Source of the DNA: a virus | Direction: 5' to 3' (one strand) | DNA: 42,933 bases | IMG/VR virus record: IMGVR_UViG_3300030110_000964 | Coordinates: 1 to 42,933 of that record | Position numbers and translations under genes: made by a program | Shown: piece by piece, positions 13,858-22,513 of the stretch | Numbering within the stretch: the first letter of the stretch is position 1 | How the letters are laid out: each line of letters starts with the position of its first letter | Notes under the pieces: model-generated | Told to the model about the DNA's origin: nothing | Seen by the model: the letters and a program-made list of their open reading frames with translations, nothing else | The model's database searches: none

Positions 13858-14567
13858 TGTCTTTATTAACAATAGCTAACGATGCTAAGACAGTTAAGGG
13901 ACAGAAGCGAGGGTACTTAACAGGTATCCTCTACCTTGCCCCACATAAAGTATCAGGGTACAACTTGTGTGCCGGTGCTTCGTTGGGGTGTATCGAGTCT
14001 TGTTTGTATACTGCTGGACGGGGTAAGATGTCTGGTGTACAGCAAGCACGTATCAGGAAAGCTAAATACTTTATGGAGCATCGTGATCTTTTCATGCATG
14101 AACTTGAGATCAATATCAACAAACTAAAAGCCAAGGCTGAACGTGAGAATATGAAAGTAGCAGTGCGGCTGAATGGCACGAGTGACTTTCCTTGGGAGAC
14201 TACAGGTATCATGGATAAGTTTCCTAATGTAAAGTTCTACGACTACACTAAGATACCTAAACGTGCGTACCAGTATGGACGGGGTAACATGCCACATAAT
14301 TATTACTTGACTTTCAGTAGAAGTGAGAGTAATATGAAGGATTGCTGGATGGCAATGGAGCATGGTTGTAACGTATCCTTTGTGTTTAAAGATGTACCTA
14401 AACACTACATATGGGGTCCACGTACAGCATGGGATCATGTGCCTATCCAGTATGAAGTAATTGATGGGGATCAAGATGACTTACGATTCCTTGATCCTAA
14501 AGGAGTTATCGTTGGACTCAAAGCTAAAGGTGATGCTCGTAAAGATACGAGTGGGTTTGTTATATAG
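13857..14567 (+). CDS. GP88-family protein (mycobacteriophage L5 gp88-like)
   Basis: A 236-residue protein with the family pattern: AKTVKGQKRGYLTGILYLAP, NLCAGASLGCIESCLYTAGR, AVRLNGTSDFPWE, FYDYTKI, YYLTFSRSESN and DLRFLDPKGVIVGLKAKGDA followed by RKDTSGFV. The grouped cysteines (C39-region NLCAGASLGCIESC) could hold a metal or Fe-S cluster. The family (Pfam GP88) is spread through actinophages and marine phages and has no known function. It lies between DUF2958 and the cytosine methyltransferase, so a link with DNA or nucleotide modification is possible. Confidence 0.88.
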   Translation: MSLLTIANDAKTVKGQKRGYLTGILYLAPHKVSGYNLCAGASLGCIESCLYTAGRGKMSGVQQARIRKAKYFMEHRDLFMHELEININKLKAKAERENMKVAVRLNGTSDFPWETTGIMDKFPNVKFYDYTKIPKRAYQYGRGNMPHNYYLTFSRSESNMKDCWMAMEHGCNVSFVFKDVPKHYIWGPRTAWDHVPIQYEVIDGDQDDLRFLDPKGVIVGLKAKGDARKDTSGFVI

Positions 14568-14578
14568 GAGTACACTCT

Positions 14579-15529
14579 ATGTTAAATGTTCTCTCTCTGT
14601 TTGATGGTATGTCGTGTGCCCGGATTGCACTTGACAAACTTGGTATTCCATGCCGCTATTACGCTAGTGAGATTGATAAGTATGCAATCAAGGTAGCTAA
14701 GGCAAACTATCCAGACACTATACACTTGGGTAGTGTCACGGATATATCGTGGAAAGATAGGTACTTACACAAACATCTTCAACCACCGATTGATCTACTG
14801 GTAGGTGGTTCTCCATGTCAAGGTTTTTCTTTTGCGGGTAAGCAATTAAACTTTGACGATCCACGATCCAAATTATTTTGGGAGTACGTGCGTATACTCA
14901 AGCAGACTCAGCCTCGATACTTTTTACTTGAGAATGTACGTATGAAACAGGAGAGTCAGGACGTTATTACTGAAGCGTTAGGTGTAGAACCAATCGCTAT
15001 CAATAGTAATGTAGTATCAGCACAGAATAGGTATCGTTTATACTGGACTAATATACCATTTAATCTACCAGAAGATAAAGGTATAGTACTACAAGATATA
15101 CTTGAAGATGGTATAACAGATAGAGATAAAGCACACTGTATTGATGCTAACTATTTTAAAGGTGGTAACTTAAAGAGTTACTTTGAGAAGAACCGGCGGC
15201 AACTCGTGTTCTCTAAGGATGGGTTGTGTCATATTGGTGACGCTGATATATCAGGTTTTGATTCAGTGAAGCGTGTGTACCATCCTCAAGGTAAATCACC
15301 TACACTTAATACTTGTCAGGGTGGATGGCGTACACCTAAAGTTCTTAAGGATACAACTACATGGCGTAAGCTTACCCCTATCGAGTGCGAAAGATTACAA
15401 ACTGTACCTGACAACTACACTAATCATGTATCTAATACACAACGGTACAAGATGTTAGGTAATGGGTTTACAGTTGATGTCATTAAGTCTATACTGGAAC
15501 CCTTAACTGAATTTAATATGACCCTGTAA
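14579..15529 (+). CDS. DNA (cytosine-5) methyltransferase
   Basis: A 316-residue enzyme transferring a methyl group from SAM to cytosine C5 in DNA. Motif I is LSLFDGMSCARIAL (5-18), motif IV GGSPCQGFSF with catalytic C80, motif VI ENV (118-120), motif VIII QNRYR (149-153) and the late GNGFTVDVI (motif X). The target-recognition region lies between about 160 and 270. No restriction enzyme is encoded nearby, so it is an orphan methyltransferase that probably protects phage DNA from host restriction. AGGAG lies 8 bases before the ATG. Confidence 0.94.
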   Translation: MLNVLSLFDGMSCARIALDKLGIPCRYYASEIDKYAIKVAKANYPDTIHLGSVTDISWKDRYLHKHLQPPIDLLVGGSPCQGFSFAGKQLNFDDPRSKLFWEYVRILKQTQPRYFLLENVRMKQESQDVITEALGVEPIAINSNVVSAQNRYRLYWTNIPFNLPEDKGIVLQDILEDGITDRDKAHCIDANYFKGGNLKSYFEKNRRQLVFSKDGLCHIGDADISGFDSVKRVYHPQGKSPTLNTCQGGWRTPKVLKDTTTWRKLTPIECERLQTVPDNYTNHVSNTQRYKMLGNGFTVDVIKSILEPLTEFNMTL

Positions 15530-15545
15530 CAAGAAAGGAGTTGAC

Positions 15546-15713
15546 ATGCGTTGTAATATATGTAATAGTATACTAGAGCCTAAAGAGATTAAGTTTAAAG
15601 ATGGTAAAGTAGAACCATGTTTTGAATGTAAGTATCATATCTTTGATGCATTAGATAACTTGATGACTTACGAAGAACATCTACAGATATGGGAAAAGAA
15701 TGCTGATGATTAA
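15546..15713 (+). CDS. Small zinc-finger-like protein upstream of primase
   Basis: A 55-residue protein MRCNICNSILEPKEIKFKDG followed by KVEPCFECKYHIF. The paired CxxC motifs (C3-C6, C25-C28) should bind one zinc. AAGGAG lies 5 bases before the ATG and the gene overlaps the primase-helicase start by 14 bases. The helicase gene keeps its own zinc finger, so this is not a split primase domain. It may bind DNA or a replisome partner; unknown. Confidence 0.75.
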   Translation: MRCNICNSILEPKEIKFKDGKVEPCFECKYHIFDALDNLMTYEEHLQIWEKNADD

Positions 15714-17358
15714 AGAATTTTTCAATGAACCTACTAACGTTATTAAGCAGGGTCCATGTCCTCATTGTGATAGCAGTGATGCCTATACTGAGTATAATGA
15801 CGGCCATGCCTACTGTTATTCATGTAATACAAGAGATTACTTTGGCACTTCTCAACCCCGAAAGGAGAGTAATGTGGTGGAACTACAGACCGCTACTAAG
15901 TTAGAGATCAACTTAGATAACACTAAAGTAGGTCCAATTAAAGAACGTAACATTGATATTGATACGGTACGCCAATACAAAGTAAGGTTTACTTTCGATA
16001 GTGGTGTTATCTCTGAACATCTCTACCCTTATACATCCAAGGATGGTGAGGCTATAGCGTACAAGGTACGACACGTAGAGACTAAGAACTTTCAAAGCAA
16101 AGGACCAATAGCTAAAGCTAGGTTGTTTGGTCAATCAGAATTTTCTAGCAAGGGAAAGTTTGTTACCTTGTGTGAAGGTGAGATCGATACGATGTCAGCG
16201 TATCAGATGATGGGTTCTAAGTGGCCTGTTGTTGGAGTGCGTTCATCTACTTCTGCCTACAAAGATTGTAAGCGGGAGTTTGAATGGCTGGATAGCTACG
16301 ATAATATTATCATAGCGTTTGATAACGATGAGCCTGGAAAGAAAGCCGCACGAGCAGTGGCCTCATTGTTTCCTAAGAAAGCTAAGATCGTTAATCTTAA
16401 ACGTAATGATGTAGGCGAGTACCTAGAGAACAATGAACACGATACGTTTGTTAATCTATGGTGGAGAGCGGAGCAATACAAACCTGATGATGTTATCTCT
16501 GATGCTGAAACCATGTGGGAGATTGTTAAACAACCACGAGCAGAGGCGGCAGTATTATTTCCATGGGAAGGATTGAACCAGAAAACCTATGGCATACGTA
16601 CCAGTGAAATGATTACGTTGATTGCTGGTTCTGGTAGTGGTAAGACTAGTATCGCTAGAGAGATAGCCTTCCATGCCTTGAAGACTACTGATCTAAACAT
16701 AGGTATGTTGTTCTTGGAAGAGACAGGTTGGGAAACAGGTAGGGGTATGATCTCCCTCGATCTTAACTTACCTACCCATCTACCTGATGTACACGTTACA
16801 GAAGCAGAGATGATGCAGGGTAACGAGCGTACATGGGGTACTGGTAGGCTACATACTTTGTCAGAATCGTGGCATGATAACAGCGTTGACTACATCTGTG
16901 ATAAGATCAAGTACTTTGCTAAAGGTTGTGACTGTAAGATAATAATCTTAGATCACATTAGCTTTATGGTATCTGATCAAAGCGGTGATGAAAGGAAGAT
17001 GTTAGATGAGATCGCCCATAAACTCAAAGGTCTTACTGTCGAACTCGACATTCACCTCTGCATGGTCGCACATACCAAGCGACAAACAGGGAAAGCCTTG
17101 GAAGAGGGAGGCCAAACAAGTCTCGCAGATATACGAGGCACAGCAGGAATTGGGCAACTATCTAACATTGTTATCGGGCTTGAGCGGGACGGACAAGCAG
17201 AAGACCCTATCGAAGCTAACACCACAACAATTAGAGTCGTTAAGAACCGCTTCTGTGGGCGTACAGGTGTTGCCTGTCAGGTATACTACAACGATCTCAC
17301 GAACCGCTTGAATGAGGTAGACCATGAGGTTGTTGATAACATAGAGGATACTATGTAA
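15700..17358 (+). CDS. Primase-helicase (T7 gp4-like)
   Basis: A 552-residue bifunctional enzyme. Zinc-binding domain: C20-C23 and C39-C42. Toprim primase: FVTLCEGEID with E159, and IIIAFDNDEPG with D208 and D210. RecA-type 5'-3' helicase: Walker A GSGSGKTS (310-317), Walker B CKIIILDHISF (D418), and DIRGTAGIGQLSN near the end. It makes primers and unwinds DNA ahead of the phage polymerase. T7 gp4 is 566 residues. Start is ATG 15700 inside the preceding gene; an ATG two codons on is also possible. It overlaps the next gene by one base (TAATG). Confidence 0.95.
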   Translation: MLMIKEFFNEPTNVIKQGPCPHCDSSDAYTEYNDGHAYCYSCNTRDYFGTSQPRKESNVVELQTATKLEINLDNTKVGPIKERNIDIDTVRQYKVRFTFDSGVISEHLYPYTSKDGEAIAYKVRHVETKNFQSKGPIAKARLFGQSEFSSKGKFVTLCEGEIDTMSAYQMMGSKWPVVGVRSSTSAYKDCKREFEWLDSYDNIIIAFDNDEPGKKAARAVASLFPKKAKIVNLKRNDVGEYLENNEHDTFVNLWWRAEQYKPDDVISDAETMWEIVKQPRAEAAVLFPWEGLNQKTYGIRTSEMITLIAGSGSGKTSIAREIAFHALKTTDLNIGMLFLEETGWETGRGMISLDLNLPTHLPDVHVTEAEMMQGNERTWGTGRLHTLSESWHDNSVDYICDKIKYFAKGCDCKIIILDHISFMVSDQSGDERKMLDEIAHKLKGLTVELDIHLCMVAHTKRQTGKALEEGGQTSLADIRGTAGIGQLSNIVIGLERDGQAEDPIEANTTTIRVVKNRFCGRTGVACQVYYNDLTNRLNEVDHEVVDNIEDTM

Positions 17359-17711
17359 TGGTAGAGCGACAACCTTTATGGTTTACAGATGAAGCACCTC
17401 GTATTGGTAGTGGATTACGTTTGGTTCATGTTAAGACACGAGGATGGAAGTGGGTACACCTTGAGTACTATCCAGGTGGACCTGATAGTGATAAAATAAG
17501 AGCAAAACTTAAGAAGAGTATGTTTGAATTAATTGAGAAGGAGACTGAAAAACAAATTGGATCATGGCATCCTTATTATTTTACTGAACAGTATGACGAT
17601 GACTATGATGAGCATCTTGGTTGTGCATCCTACCCTAACTGTGATGAAGGGGGATTCGGTTGTCGTGTAAGACATGGTGCTAATGCAGAAATGTATGGAC
17701 ATAAAGATTAA
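17358..17711 (+). CDS. Hypothetical protein in the replication block
   Basis: A 117-residue protein (MVERQPLWFTDEAPRIGSGL...) with a C-terminal cysteine cluster CASYPNCDEGGFGC that could hold zinc, and an acidic stretch EQYDDDYDEHLG before it. No family recognised. It sits between primase-helicase and DNA polymerase and starts on the helicase stop (TAATG), so it is probably produced with them. Confidence 0.7.
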   Translation: MVERQPLWFTDEAPRIGSGLRLVHVKTRGWKWVHLEYYPGGPDSDKIRAKLKKSMFELIEKETEKQIGSWHPYYFTEQYDDDYDEHLGCASYPNCDEGGFGCRVRHGANAEMYGHKD

Positions 17712-17722
17712 GGAGATTGATA

Positions 17723-17965
17723 ATGAGTGACCTCGCTGAAGTTTACCAAGCACTACGTAAAAGTAAACAGAGGCGTAGACGAACTCGCCTTAAAGAAGCT
17801 GATGATACAGGATGGGATAAGTATACATCCCATCATTGGTATCGAGAAATTAAAGGCATTAAAGTAGAATACTGGCCCTCAACAGGTAAGTTTAGAGTGT
17901 ATGGTCAAGTTAAACACGGTGATGTTTACGCATACATTAATAAGATGGAGAGTAATGATGCCTAA
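17723..17965 (+). CDS. Small basic hypothetical protein before DNA polymerase
   Basis: An 80-residue protein; start at ATG 17723 (MSDLAEVYQALRKSKQRRRR), seven bases after AGGAG. The first 30 residues form a very basic helix, and the rest (GIKVEYWPSTGKFRVYGQVK) looks like beta hairpins. It overlaps the polymerase start by 8 bases. It may bind DNA or the polymerase; no family recognised. Confidence 0.7.
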   Translation: MSDLAEVYQALRKSKQRRRRTRLKEADDTGWDKYTSHHWYREIKGIKVEYWPSTGKFRVYGQVKHGDVYAYINKMESNDA

Positions 17966-19811
17966 ACGTACAGTTATCTGTGATGTTGAGACAGATGGAC
18001 TGTTACCTGACGTATCTGTTATACACTGTATTGTGTGTAAGGATTGGGATACTGGTGAGATACTAAGCTGGACTCCTGATACTATCCAAGACTTCATAGC
18101 GTTTACTGATACAGTAGGTCATTGGATAGGGCATAACTTTATTGGTTATGATATGCGTGTACTACGTAAGCTCCTTGGTATACGTATACGCCCAGCTTGT
18201 GTGACTGATACCTTACTTGTATCTAGGCTGCAACAATACTCACGTATCGGTGGACACTCATTGAAAGCTTGGGGTGAAGCGTTACGGTTTCCTAAGTTAC
18301 CTTATAAAGACTTCAGTGAGTACAGTGAGGACATGTTACAGTATTGTATCAATGACGTAGAGTTAACATACAAGGTAGCAGTTGCACTAAAGTTAGAGGG
18401 CGGGGGGTCAGACGCTCAAGAAGCAATGAAGATCGAGCATGTGAGCCAACATCTACTAGAAAACCAAAGCGAGTTAGGGTTCGCTCTAGACGTAGAAAAG
18501 GCACACAAACTCCTCGCCCATCTTACAAGCAAGGCAAGCAAACTGGAGAGACTGATACTAAAAGTAGCTCCACCTCTACCCAAACTGATACGGACAGTGA
18601 CACCTAAATACAAACAAGATGGTACACTGTCTACTGTAGGGCTACGACACTTTGGTTCTGATTACGAAATTGTAGGTGGTCCTGTATCGTTAGTTAATTG
18701 GGAAGAGTTTAATCTTAAGTCTCCGAAACAGAAGGTGAAGCGGCTTGCTCCTTACTGGAGTCCTACCATACGTACAAAAGTATACGGTAAACTTTTAGAT
18801 AGGAAACGTGAGGGTGTAATAACACCAGAAGAATTTGAGCAGAAGCAAAAAGATTCCTGGAAATTATGTGAAGAAAACCTAGAGACAATACATAGCAATG
18901 CACCTCAAGAACTTAAACACTTAGGTACATACGCTATGTTAGTGTCTCGTGCTAAAGAAGTGGAAGGATGGTTAGATGCTCTCAGAGATGATGGCAGGGT
19001 ACATGGTAGCTGTTTCTCTATCGGTGCTGTTACCCATAGGATGTCTCATAACAGTCCTAACATGGCAAATATACCCTCTAGTGGCTCACCCTACGGAGAA
19101 GTCTGCCGGTCTTGTTTTACTGTGGCTAATCCTAACGTTTATACTTTGCTTGGTTGTGATGCTAGTGGGATTCAGTTGCGTATTCTTTCTCACTACATGA
19201 ATGATCCTGAATACATCCATGAAGTTGTTAACGGTGACATACATACTAAAAATCTAGAGGCTATGGGTATATCAAAAGGAGAATGGAATGAAGACAAAGG
19301 ACAGTGGAGCAATCGAGACATCGCAAAGACTTTCATCTATGCATGGTTACTTGGTGCTGGTGACGAGAAGGTTGGCCTTATTACAGGAGGAAGCGCGACA
19401 GATGGACGTAGAGTTAAAGAGACTTTCCTCGATTCTTTACCAGCTTTATCCGCACTTAAACAACGAGCAGCAAGGGCAGCTAAACTTGGATACATGATTG
19501 GTCTGGACGGTAGGCGCATACCTATCAAGTCAGAACACTTTGCTTTAAGCTGTTATCTTCAAGGTGGTGAAGCAGTTATTATGAAGTACGCTATGATACT
19601 CTGGCATCATTGGGTCTTAGAAAAGAACCTTGATGCTAGACAAGTAGCAGTTGTACACGATGAGTTTCAAATAGAAGTACGAAAGGATCACGCTGATGAA
19701 GTAGGTAAGCTTGTTAAGCAGTCCATTATCCAAGCCGGTGAACACTTTAAATTAAACACGCCGCTGGATGCAGAGTACCGTACTGGAGATAATTGGTCAG
19801 GTACTCATTAA
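17958..19811 (+). CDS. DNA polymerase, family A (T7 gp5-like)
   Basis: Start at ATG 17958 (MPKRTVICDVETDGLLPD), with GGAG 7 bases before; longer readings begin inside the upstream gene. The 617-residue enzyme has a 3'-5' exonuclease domain (D9 and E11, GHNFIGYDMRVL, YCINDVELTY) and a polymerase domain: motif A LLGCDASGIQLRILSHYM, motif B RDIAKTFIYAWLLGAG, motif C VAVVHDEFQIEV. In motif B the position equal to T7 Tyr530 is Leu; the nucleotide-selecting position (T7 Tyr526) is Tyr. It replicates phage DNA, probably with a host processivity factor such as thioredoxin. Confidence 0.95.
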   Translation: MPKRTVICDVETDGLLPDVSVIHCIVCKDWDTGEILSWTPDTIQDFIAFTDTVGHWIGHNFIGYDMRVLRKLLGIRIRPACVTDTLLVSRLQQYSRIGGHSLKAWGEALRFPKLPYKDFSEYSEDMLQYCINDVELTYKVAVALKLEGGGSDAQEAMKIEHVSQHLLENQSELGFALDVEKAHKLLAHLTSKASKLERLILKVAPPLPKLIRTVTPKYKQDGTLSTVGLRHFGSDYEIVGGPVSLVNWEEFNLKSPKQKVKRLAPYWSPTIRTKVYGKLLDRKREGVITPEEFEQKQKDSWKLCEENLETIHSNAPQELKHLGTYAMLVSRAKEVEGWLDALRDDGRVHGSCFSIGAVTHRMSHNSPNMANIPSSGSPYGEVCRSCFTVANPNVYTLLGCDASGIQLRILSHYMNDPEYIHEVVNGDIHTKNLEAMGISKGEWNEDKGQWSNRDIAKTFIYAWLLGAGDEKVGLITGGSATDGRRVKETFLDSLPALSALKQRAARAAKLGYMIGLDGRRIPIKSEHFALSCYLQGGEAVIMKYAMILWHHWVLEKNLDARQVAVVHDEFQIEVRKDHADEVGKLVKQSIIQAGEHFKLNTPLDAEYRTGDNWSGTH

Positions 19812-19816
19812 CATAC

Positions 19817-19845
19817 TTGACAACATAATTTTAATCCCTTATACT
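19817..19845 (+). promoter_or_regulatory. Sigma70 promoter for the ssDNA-binding protein gene
   Basis: -35 TTGACA (19817-19822), 17-bp spacer, -10 TATACT (19840-19845), then ATTAGTACAGTTAGA. The TAGTACAG part matches the capsid promoter. It lies in an 81-bp gap between polymerase and SSB, giving the abundant SSB and the nuclease genes their own transcription start. Confidence 0.85.
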
Positions 19846-19892
19846 ATTAGTACAGTTAGAGATAACCCCATTTGTAAAGGAGATAGAAAACA

Positions 19893-20372
19893 ATGGGTAA
19901 GCAACAACCACAGTCTGCTATTATTGAAGCTACTTTGTACTGGCCTAATCTTGCAACAGTTAATGAGATGTCTGGCAAATACCAGGTTGATCTAGGTGAA
20001 TTGAATAATGCTGCTGTTCAAACTTTAGAATCTCTTGGTGTTAGTATTAAGACTGACCCTCGTAAGAACGAAGACTATCCTGATCGTAAAGAGTTTGTTA
20101 CAGGTAAGTCTAAGTTTCCTATCAAGGTATCTTTTAAAAGTGGGGTAGAAGAGGTAGACCCCGGTGAGATTGGTAATGGTACTAAAGCTAAAGTTAAACT
20201 GGTTGCCTACGAGTGGAGCTTTCGAGGTAAAGCAGGGGTAGGTGTTGGTGTTAATAAAGTTTTGGTTACCAACTTAGCAAAGTATGTAACTGATGACGAT
20301 GAGGATGATTGGGGAGAGGAGGACACTGATGAGTTAGAAGACATCCTTGATTCTGACTTTGAAGACGAGTAA
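19893..20372 (+). CDS. Single-stranded DNA-binding protein (T7 gp2.5 / DUF2815-like)
   Basis: A 159-residue protein with a beta-rich body (ATLYWPNLATVNEMSGKYQV, KFPIKVSFKSGVEEVD, KVKLVAYEWSFRGKAGVGVG) and a strongly acidic tail of about 26 residues (DDDEDDWGEEDTDELED...). An OB-fold body with an acidic tail is typical of phage SSBs, where the tail contacts polymerase and helicase. It follows polymerase and has AGGAG about 10 bases before the ATG. It coats single strands in replication and recombination. Confidence 0.85.
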   Translation: MGKQQPQSAIIEATLYWPNLATVNEMSGKYQVDLGELNNAAVQTLESLGVSIKTDPRKNEDYPDRKEFVTGKSKFPIKVSFKSGVEEVDPGEIGNGTKAKVKLVAYEWSFRGKAGVGVGVNKVLVTNLAKYVTDDDEDDWGEEDTDELEDILDSDFEDE

Positions 20373-20493
20373 GTAGATTGTATTGGGCCAAGGTTGCGAG
20401 ATTCCTTTCATAATTATTACAGTGTAAATGTCCTTGGGTTCTAGTGTAGAGGTGGTAGGCTAGACTACTTATCTTATAGAAAGGTTTGTTCTT
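20373..20493 (+). other. Intergenic segment with nested inverted repeats, possible structured RNA
   Basis: A 121-bp gap in an otherwise packed operon. AAGTAG (20370-20375) can pair with CTACTT (20465-20470), and inside it CCAAGG (20390-20395) with CCTTGG (20432-20437); a small TTACA-G-TGTAA dyad lies near 20419. The nesting suggests a folded leader or processing element before the exonuclease gene. It does not fold as a tRNA by eye and no promoter was seen. Confidence 0.4.
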
Positions 20494-21336
20494 ATGAAGA
20501 ATATAGAAACACTTGTTGAAGATATCTATGCGGCAGTTGATACAGGTTTTGAACCAACATGCGAGGCTATGGAAGACTTACTTAAAAGTGTTTCGTATTC
20601 TGTTACCAGACAATTCTCTAAAAAGAATAGGGTTGAACGTAATACATTACGCATGTCTAACATTGGTAAACCTGAGTGCCAAGTCTGGCATGAAATTAAC
20701 GGCTCATCTAAAGAAGAACTACGTCCTGATACTCGTATCAAATTTTTATTTGGTGATCTTATCGAAGCTCTATTAATTTTTTTAGTAAAGGAAGCAGGAC
20801 ACGAGGTTACACATGAGCAATCTGAAGTACAAATTGATGGTATTGTGGGTCATACTGACTGTAAGATTGACGGTGTTACGGTTGACATTAAAAGTGCATC
20901 TTCATATGCGTTTAAGAAGTTTGAAGACGGTACTCTGGCAGACAATGACCCGTTCGGTTACCTGGCTCAGATCAGTGCCTACGCTCATGCGGCAGGAGAT
21001 GTGGAGGGTGGGTTTCTCGCAATGGATAAGCAGATGGGTAAGATCGCGTATCTAAAAGTAGATGAGATAGATATGATCAATGTACCTAAACGTATTAAAC
21101 ATTTAAAAGAAGTAGTTAAATCTAAGACTCCACCTAAACGGTGCTTTAAAGCTAAAGCAGATGGTAAGAGCGGCAACATGAAACTAGATACTAACTGTTC
21201 TTACTGTGCATTTAAAGAAGTTTGTTGGTCTGATGCAAACAATGGGGATGGACTACGTTTGTTCTTGTATTCCAATGGGCCACGCTGGTTAACACATGTA
21301 GAAAGAGAACCTGATGTACATGAGGTAGTTAACTAA
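20494..21336 (+). CDS. PD-(D/E)XK exonuclease with Fe-S cysteines (RecB/Cas4-like)
   Basis: A 280-residue nuclease. Catalytic core: E91 in FGDLIEALL, D122 in VGHTDCKIDG, and VTVDIKSAS with D131 and K133. One cysteine early (SNIGKPECQVWHE, C62) and three late (TNCSYCAFKEVCW, C235, C238, C244) match the 4Fe-4S arrangement of Cas4/AddB-type nucleases. In the T7 plan this replaces gp6 exonuclease: degradation of host DNA and primer removal or recombination. It overlaps the resolvase start by one base. Confidence 0.88.
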   Translation: MKNIETLVEDIYAAVDTGFEPTCEAMEDLLKSVSYSVTRQFSKKNRVERNTLRMSNIGKPECQVWHEINGSSKEELRPDTRIKFLFGDLIEALLIFLVKEAGHEVTHEQSEVQIDGIVGHTDCKIDGVTVDIKSASSYAFKKFEDGTLADNDPFGYLAQISAYAHAAGDVEGGFLAMDKQMGKIAYLKVDEIDMINVPKRIKHLKEVVKSKTPPKRCFKAKADGKSGNMKLDTNCSYCAFKEVCWSDANNGDGLRLFLYSNGPRWLTHVEREPDVHEVVN

Positions 21337-21725
21337 TGCAATACAAACGTCTAAAGTCTTGGGGTAAATACCGTAGTGGGTTAGAGAAACGTATTGGAGA
21401 TGCGTTAAAAAAGTTAGGTATTAAATTTAAATATGAGACTCTTAAAATTAGTTACGTTAAACCTTCAACACCCCACAAATATACCCCTGACTTTATACTG
21501 CCTAACAAAATTATTGTAGAAGCAAAAGGAATATTTAGTAGCGCAGATCGTAAGAAACATTTGTTAGTTAAAGAACAGCATCCTGACCTTGACATACGAT
21601 TCGTATTTAGTAACTCTCGTAGTAAACTTTACAAGGGTAGTAAATCTACATACGCAGATTGGTGTATACGTCATGGGTTTCTGTTTGCAGATAAGGAGAT
21701 ACCTATAGAATGGCTATCCATTTAG
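21336..21725 (+). CDS. Endonuclease I, Holliday junction resolvase (T7 gp3-like)
   Basis: A 129-residue protein with RSGLEKRIGDALKKLG, HKYTPDFILPNKIIVEAKG and an aromatic end (YADWCIRHG). Catalytic residues E17, D52, E62 and K64 correspond to T7 E20, D55, E65 and K67 with exactly the same spacing. The enzyme cuts branched DNA and takes part in host DNA breakdown. It overlaps the next gene by 16 bases. Confidence 0.93.
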   Translation: MQYKRLKSWGKYRSGLEKRIGDALKKLGIKFKYETLKISYVKPSTPHKYTPDFILPNKIIVEAKGIFSSADRKKHLLVKEQHPDLDIRFVFSNSRSKLYKGSKSTYADWCIRHGFLFADKEIPIEWLSI

Positions 21726-22513
21726 TTATACCAGATCAACATGCTCACCCAGAAAACAACAACGATAGGTTTGAGTGGCTTGGTAAGTTGATTGTTGACC
21801 TACGCCCTGATGTTGTTGTTAATCTAGGTGACATGGCTGATATGCCTAGCCTGTGTACATACGATAAAGGTACTAAAGGTTTTGAAGGGCGTCGATACAA
21901 ACAAGATGTTAACGTAACTATTGATGCACAAGAACGTATGTTTACACCTATTAAAAAGGCTAAGAAGAAACTAGCACGATACGTACTTACCCTAGGTAAC
22001 CATGAAGAACGTATCAATAGAGCTATTAGTTCTGACGCTATCTTAGACGGCACCATTGGTATGCAAGACTTACAATTTAAAGAGTATGGTTGGGAGGTAC
22101 ATAAGTTTCTATCTCCTGCTATTGTAGACAACATAGCTTACAGCCACTACTTTACAAGTGGTGTTATGGGCCGGCCTATTGGTGGAGAAAATCCTGCTAA
22201 GTCTCTTCTTAATAAACAACACATGTCCTGTACTGCCGGGCATACTCACACGTTAGACTTTGCTAGTGATACTAACGCTGCTGGTAAAAGAATTATGAGC
22301 ATGGTTGGGGGGTGCTACCTAGACTATGCCAGTGGGTGGAACAACCCACAATCAGAAGACCTCTGGTGGTCAGGGGTTATCATTAAGAGAAATGTTGAGG
22401 ACGGTACGTATGACCCTCAGTTTGTCTCTATTAATGCATTAAGAAAGGAGTATGGCACACATGGTAGACGGACTAAGGGTCGAACCAAACGAGCTAAAGT
22501 TGCTCATCGCTGA
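21710..22513 (+). CDS. Calcineurin-like metallophosphoesterase
   Basis: A 267-residue enzyme with the family's metal motifs in order: VIPDQHAHPE (Asp-x-His), VVNLGDMADM (GD), TLGNHEERI (GNHE), SHYFTSG, and TAGHTHTLDF (GHTH). These bind two divalent metals. Phage members can act as phosphatases or nucleases; the substrate here is unknown. It sits among nucleases of the replication block, so a DNA or nucleotide role is likely. It overlaps the next gene by 53 bases. Confidence 0.9.
   Translation: MAIHLVIPDQHAHPENNNDRFEWLGKLIVDLRPDVVVNLGDMADMPSLCTYDKGTKGFEGRRYKQDVNVTIDAQERMFTPIKKAKKKLARYVLTLGNHEERINRAISSDAILDGTIGMQDLQFKEYGWEVHKFLSPAIVDNIAYSHYFTSGVMGRPIGGENPAKSLLNKQHMSCTAGHTHTLDFASDTNAAGKRIMSMVGGCYLDYASGWNNPQSEDLWWSGVIIKRNVEDGTYDPQFVSINALRKEYGTHGRRTKGRTKRAKVAHR

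Noticed and set aside
15546-15713. Split zinc domain of the primase
   Set aside because: The primase-helicase keeps its own four-cysteine finger (C20, C23, C39, C42), so the small gene is separate.
20373-20493. tRNA or tmRNA piece in the SSB-exonuclease gap
   Set aside because: No consistent acceptor, D, anticodon and T arms could be drawn, and there is no GGTTCNANNCC-type T arm.
21985-22001. Fourth copy of the 17-bp operator (15 of 17 matches to site 1)
   Set aside because: It falls in the codons for the conserved LTLGNHE motif of the phosphoesterase, which force most of the sequence; chance is likely.
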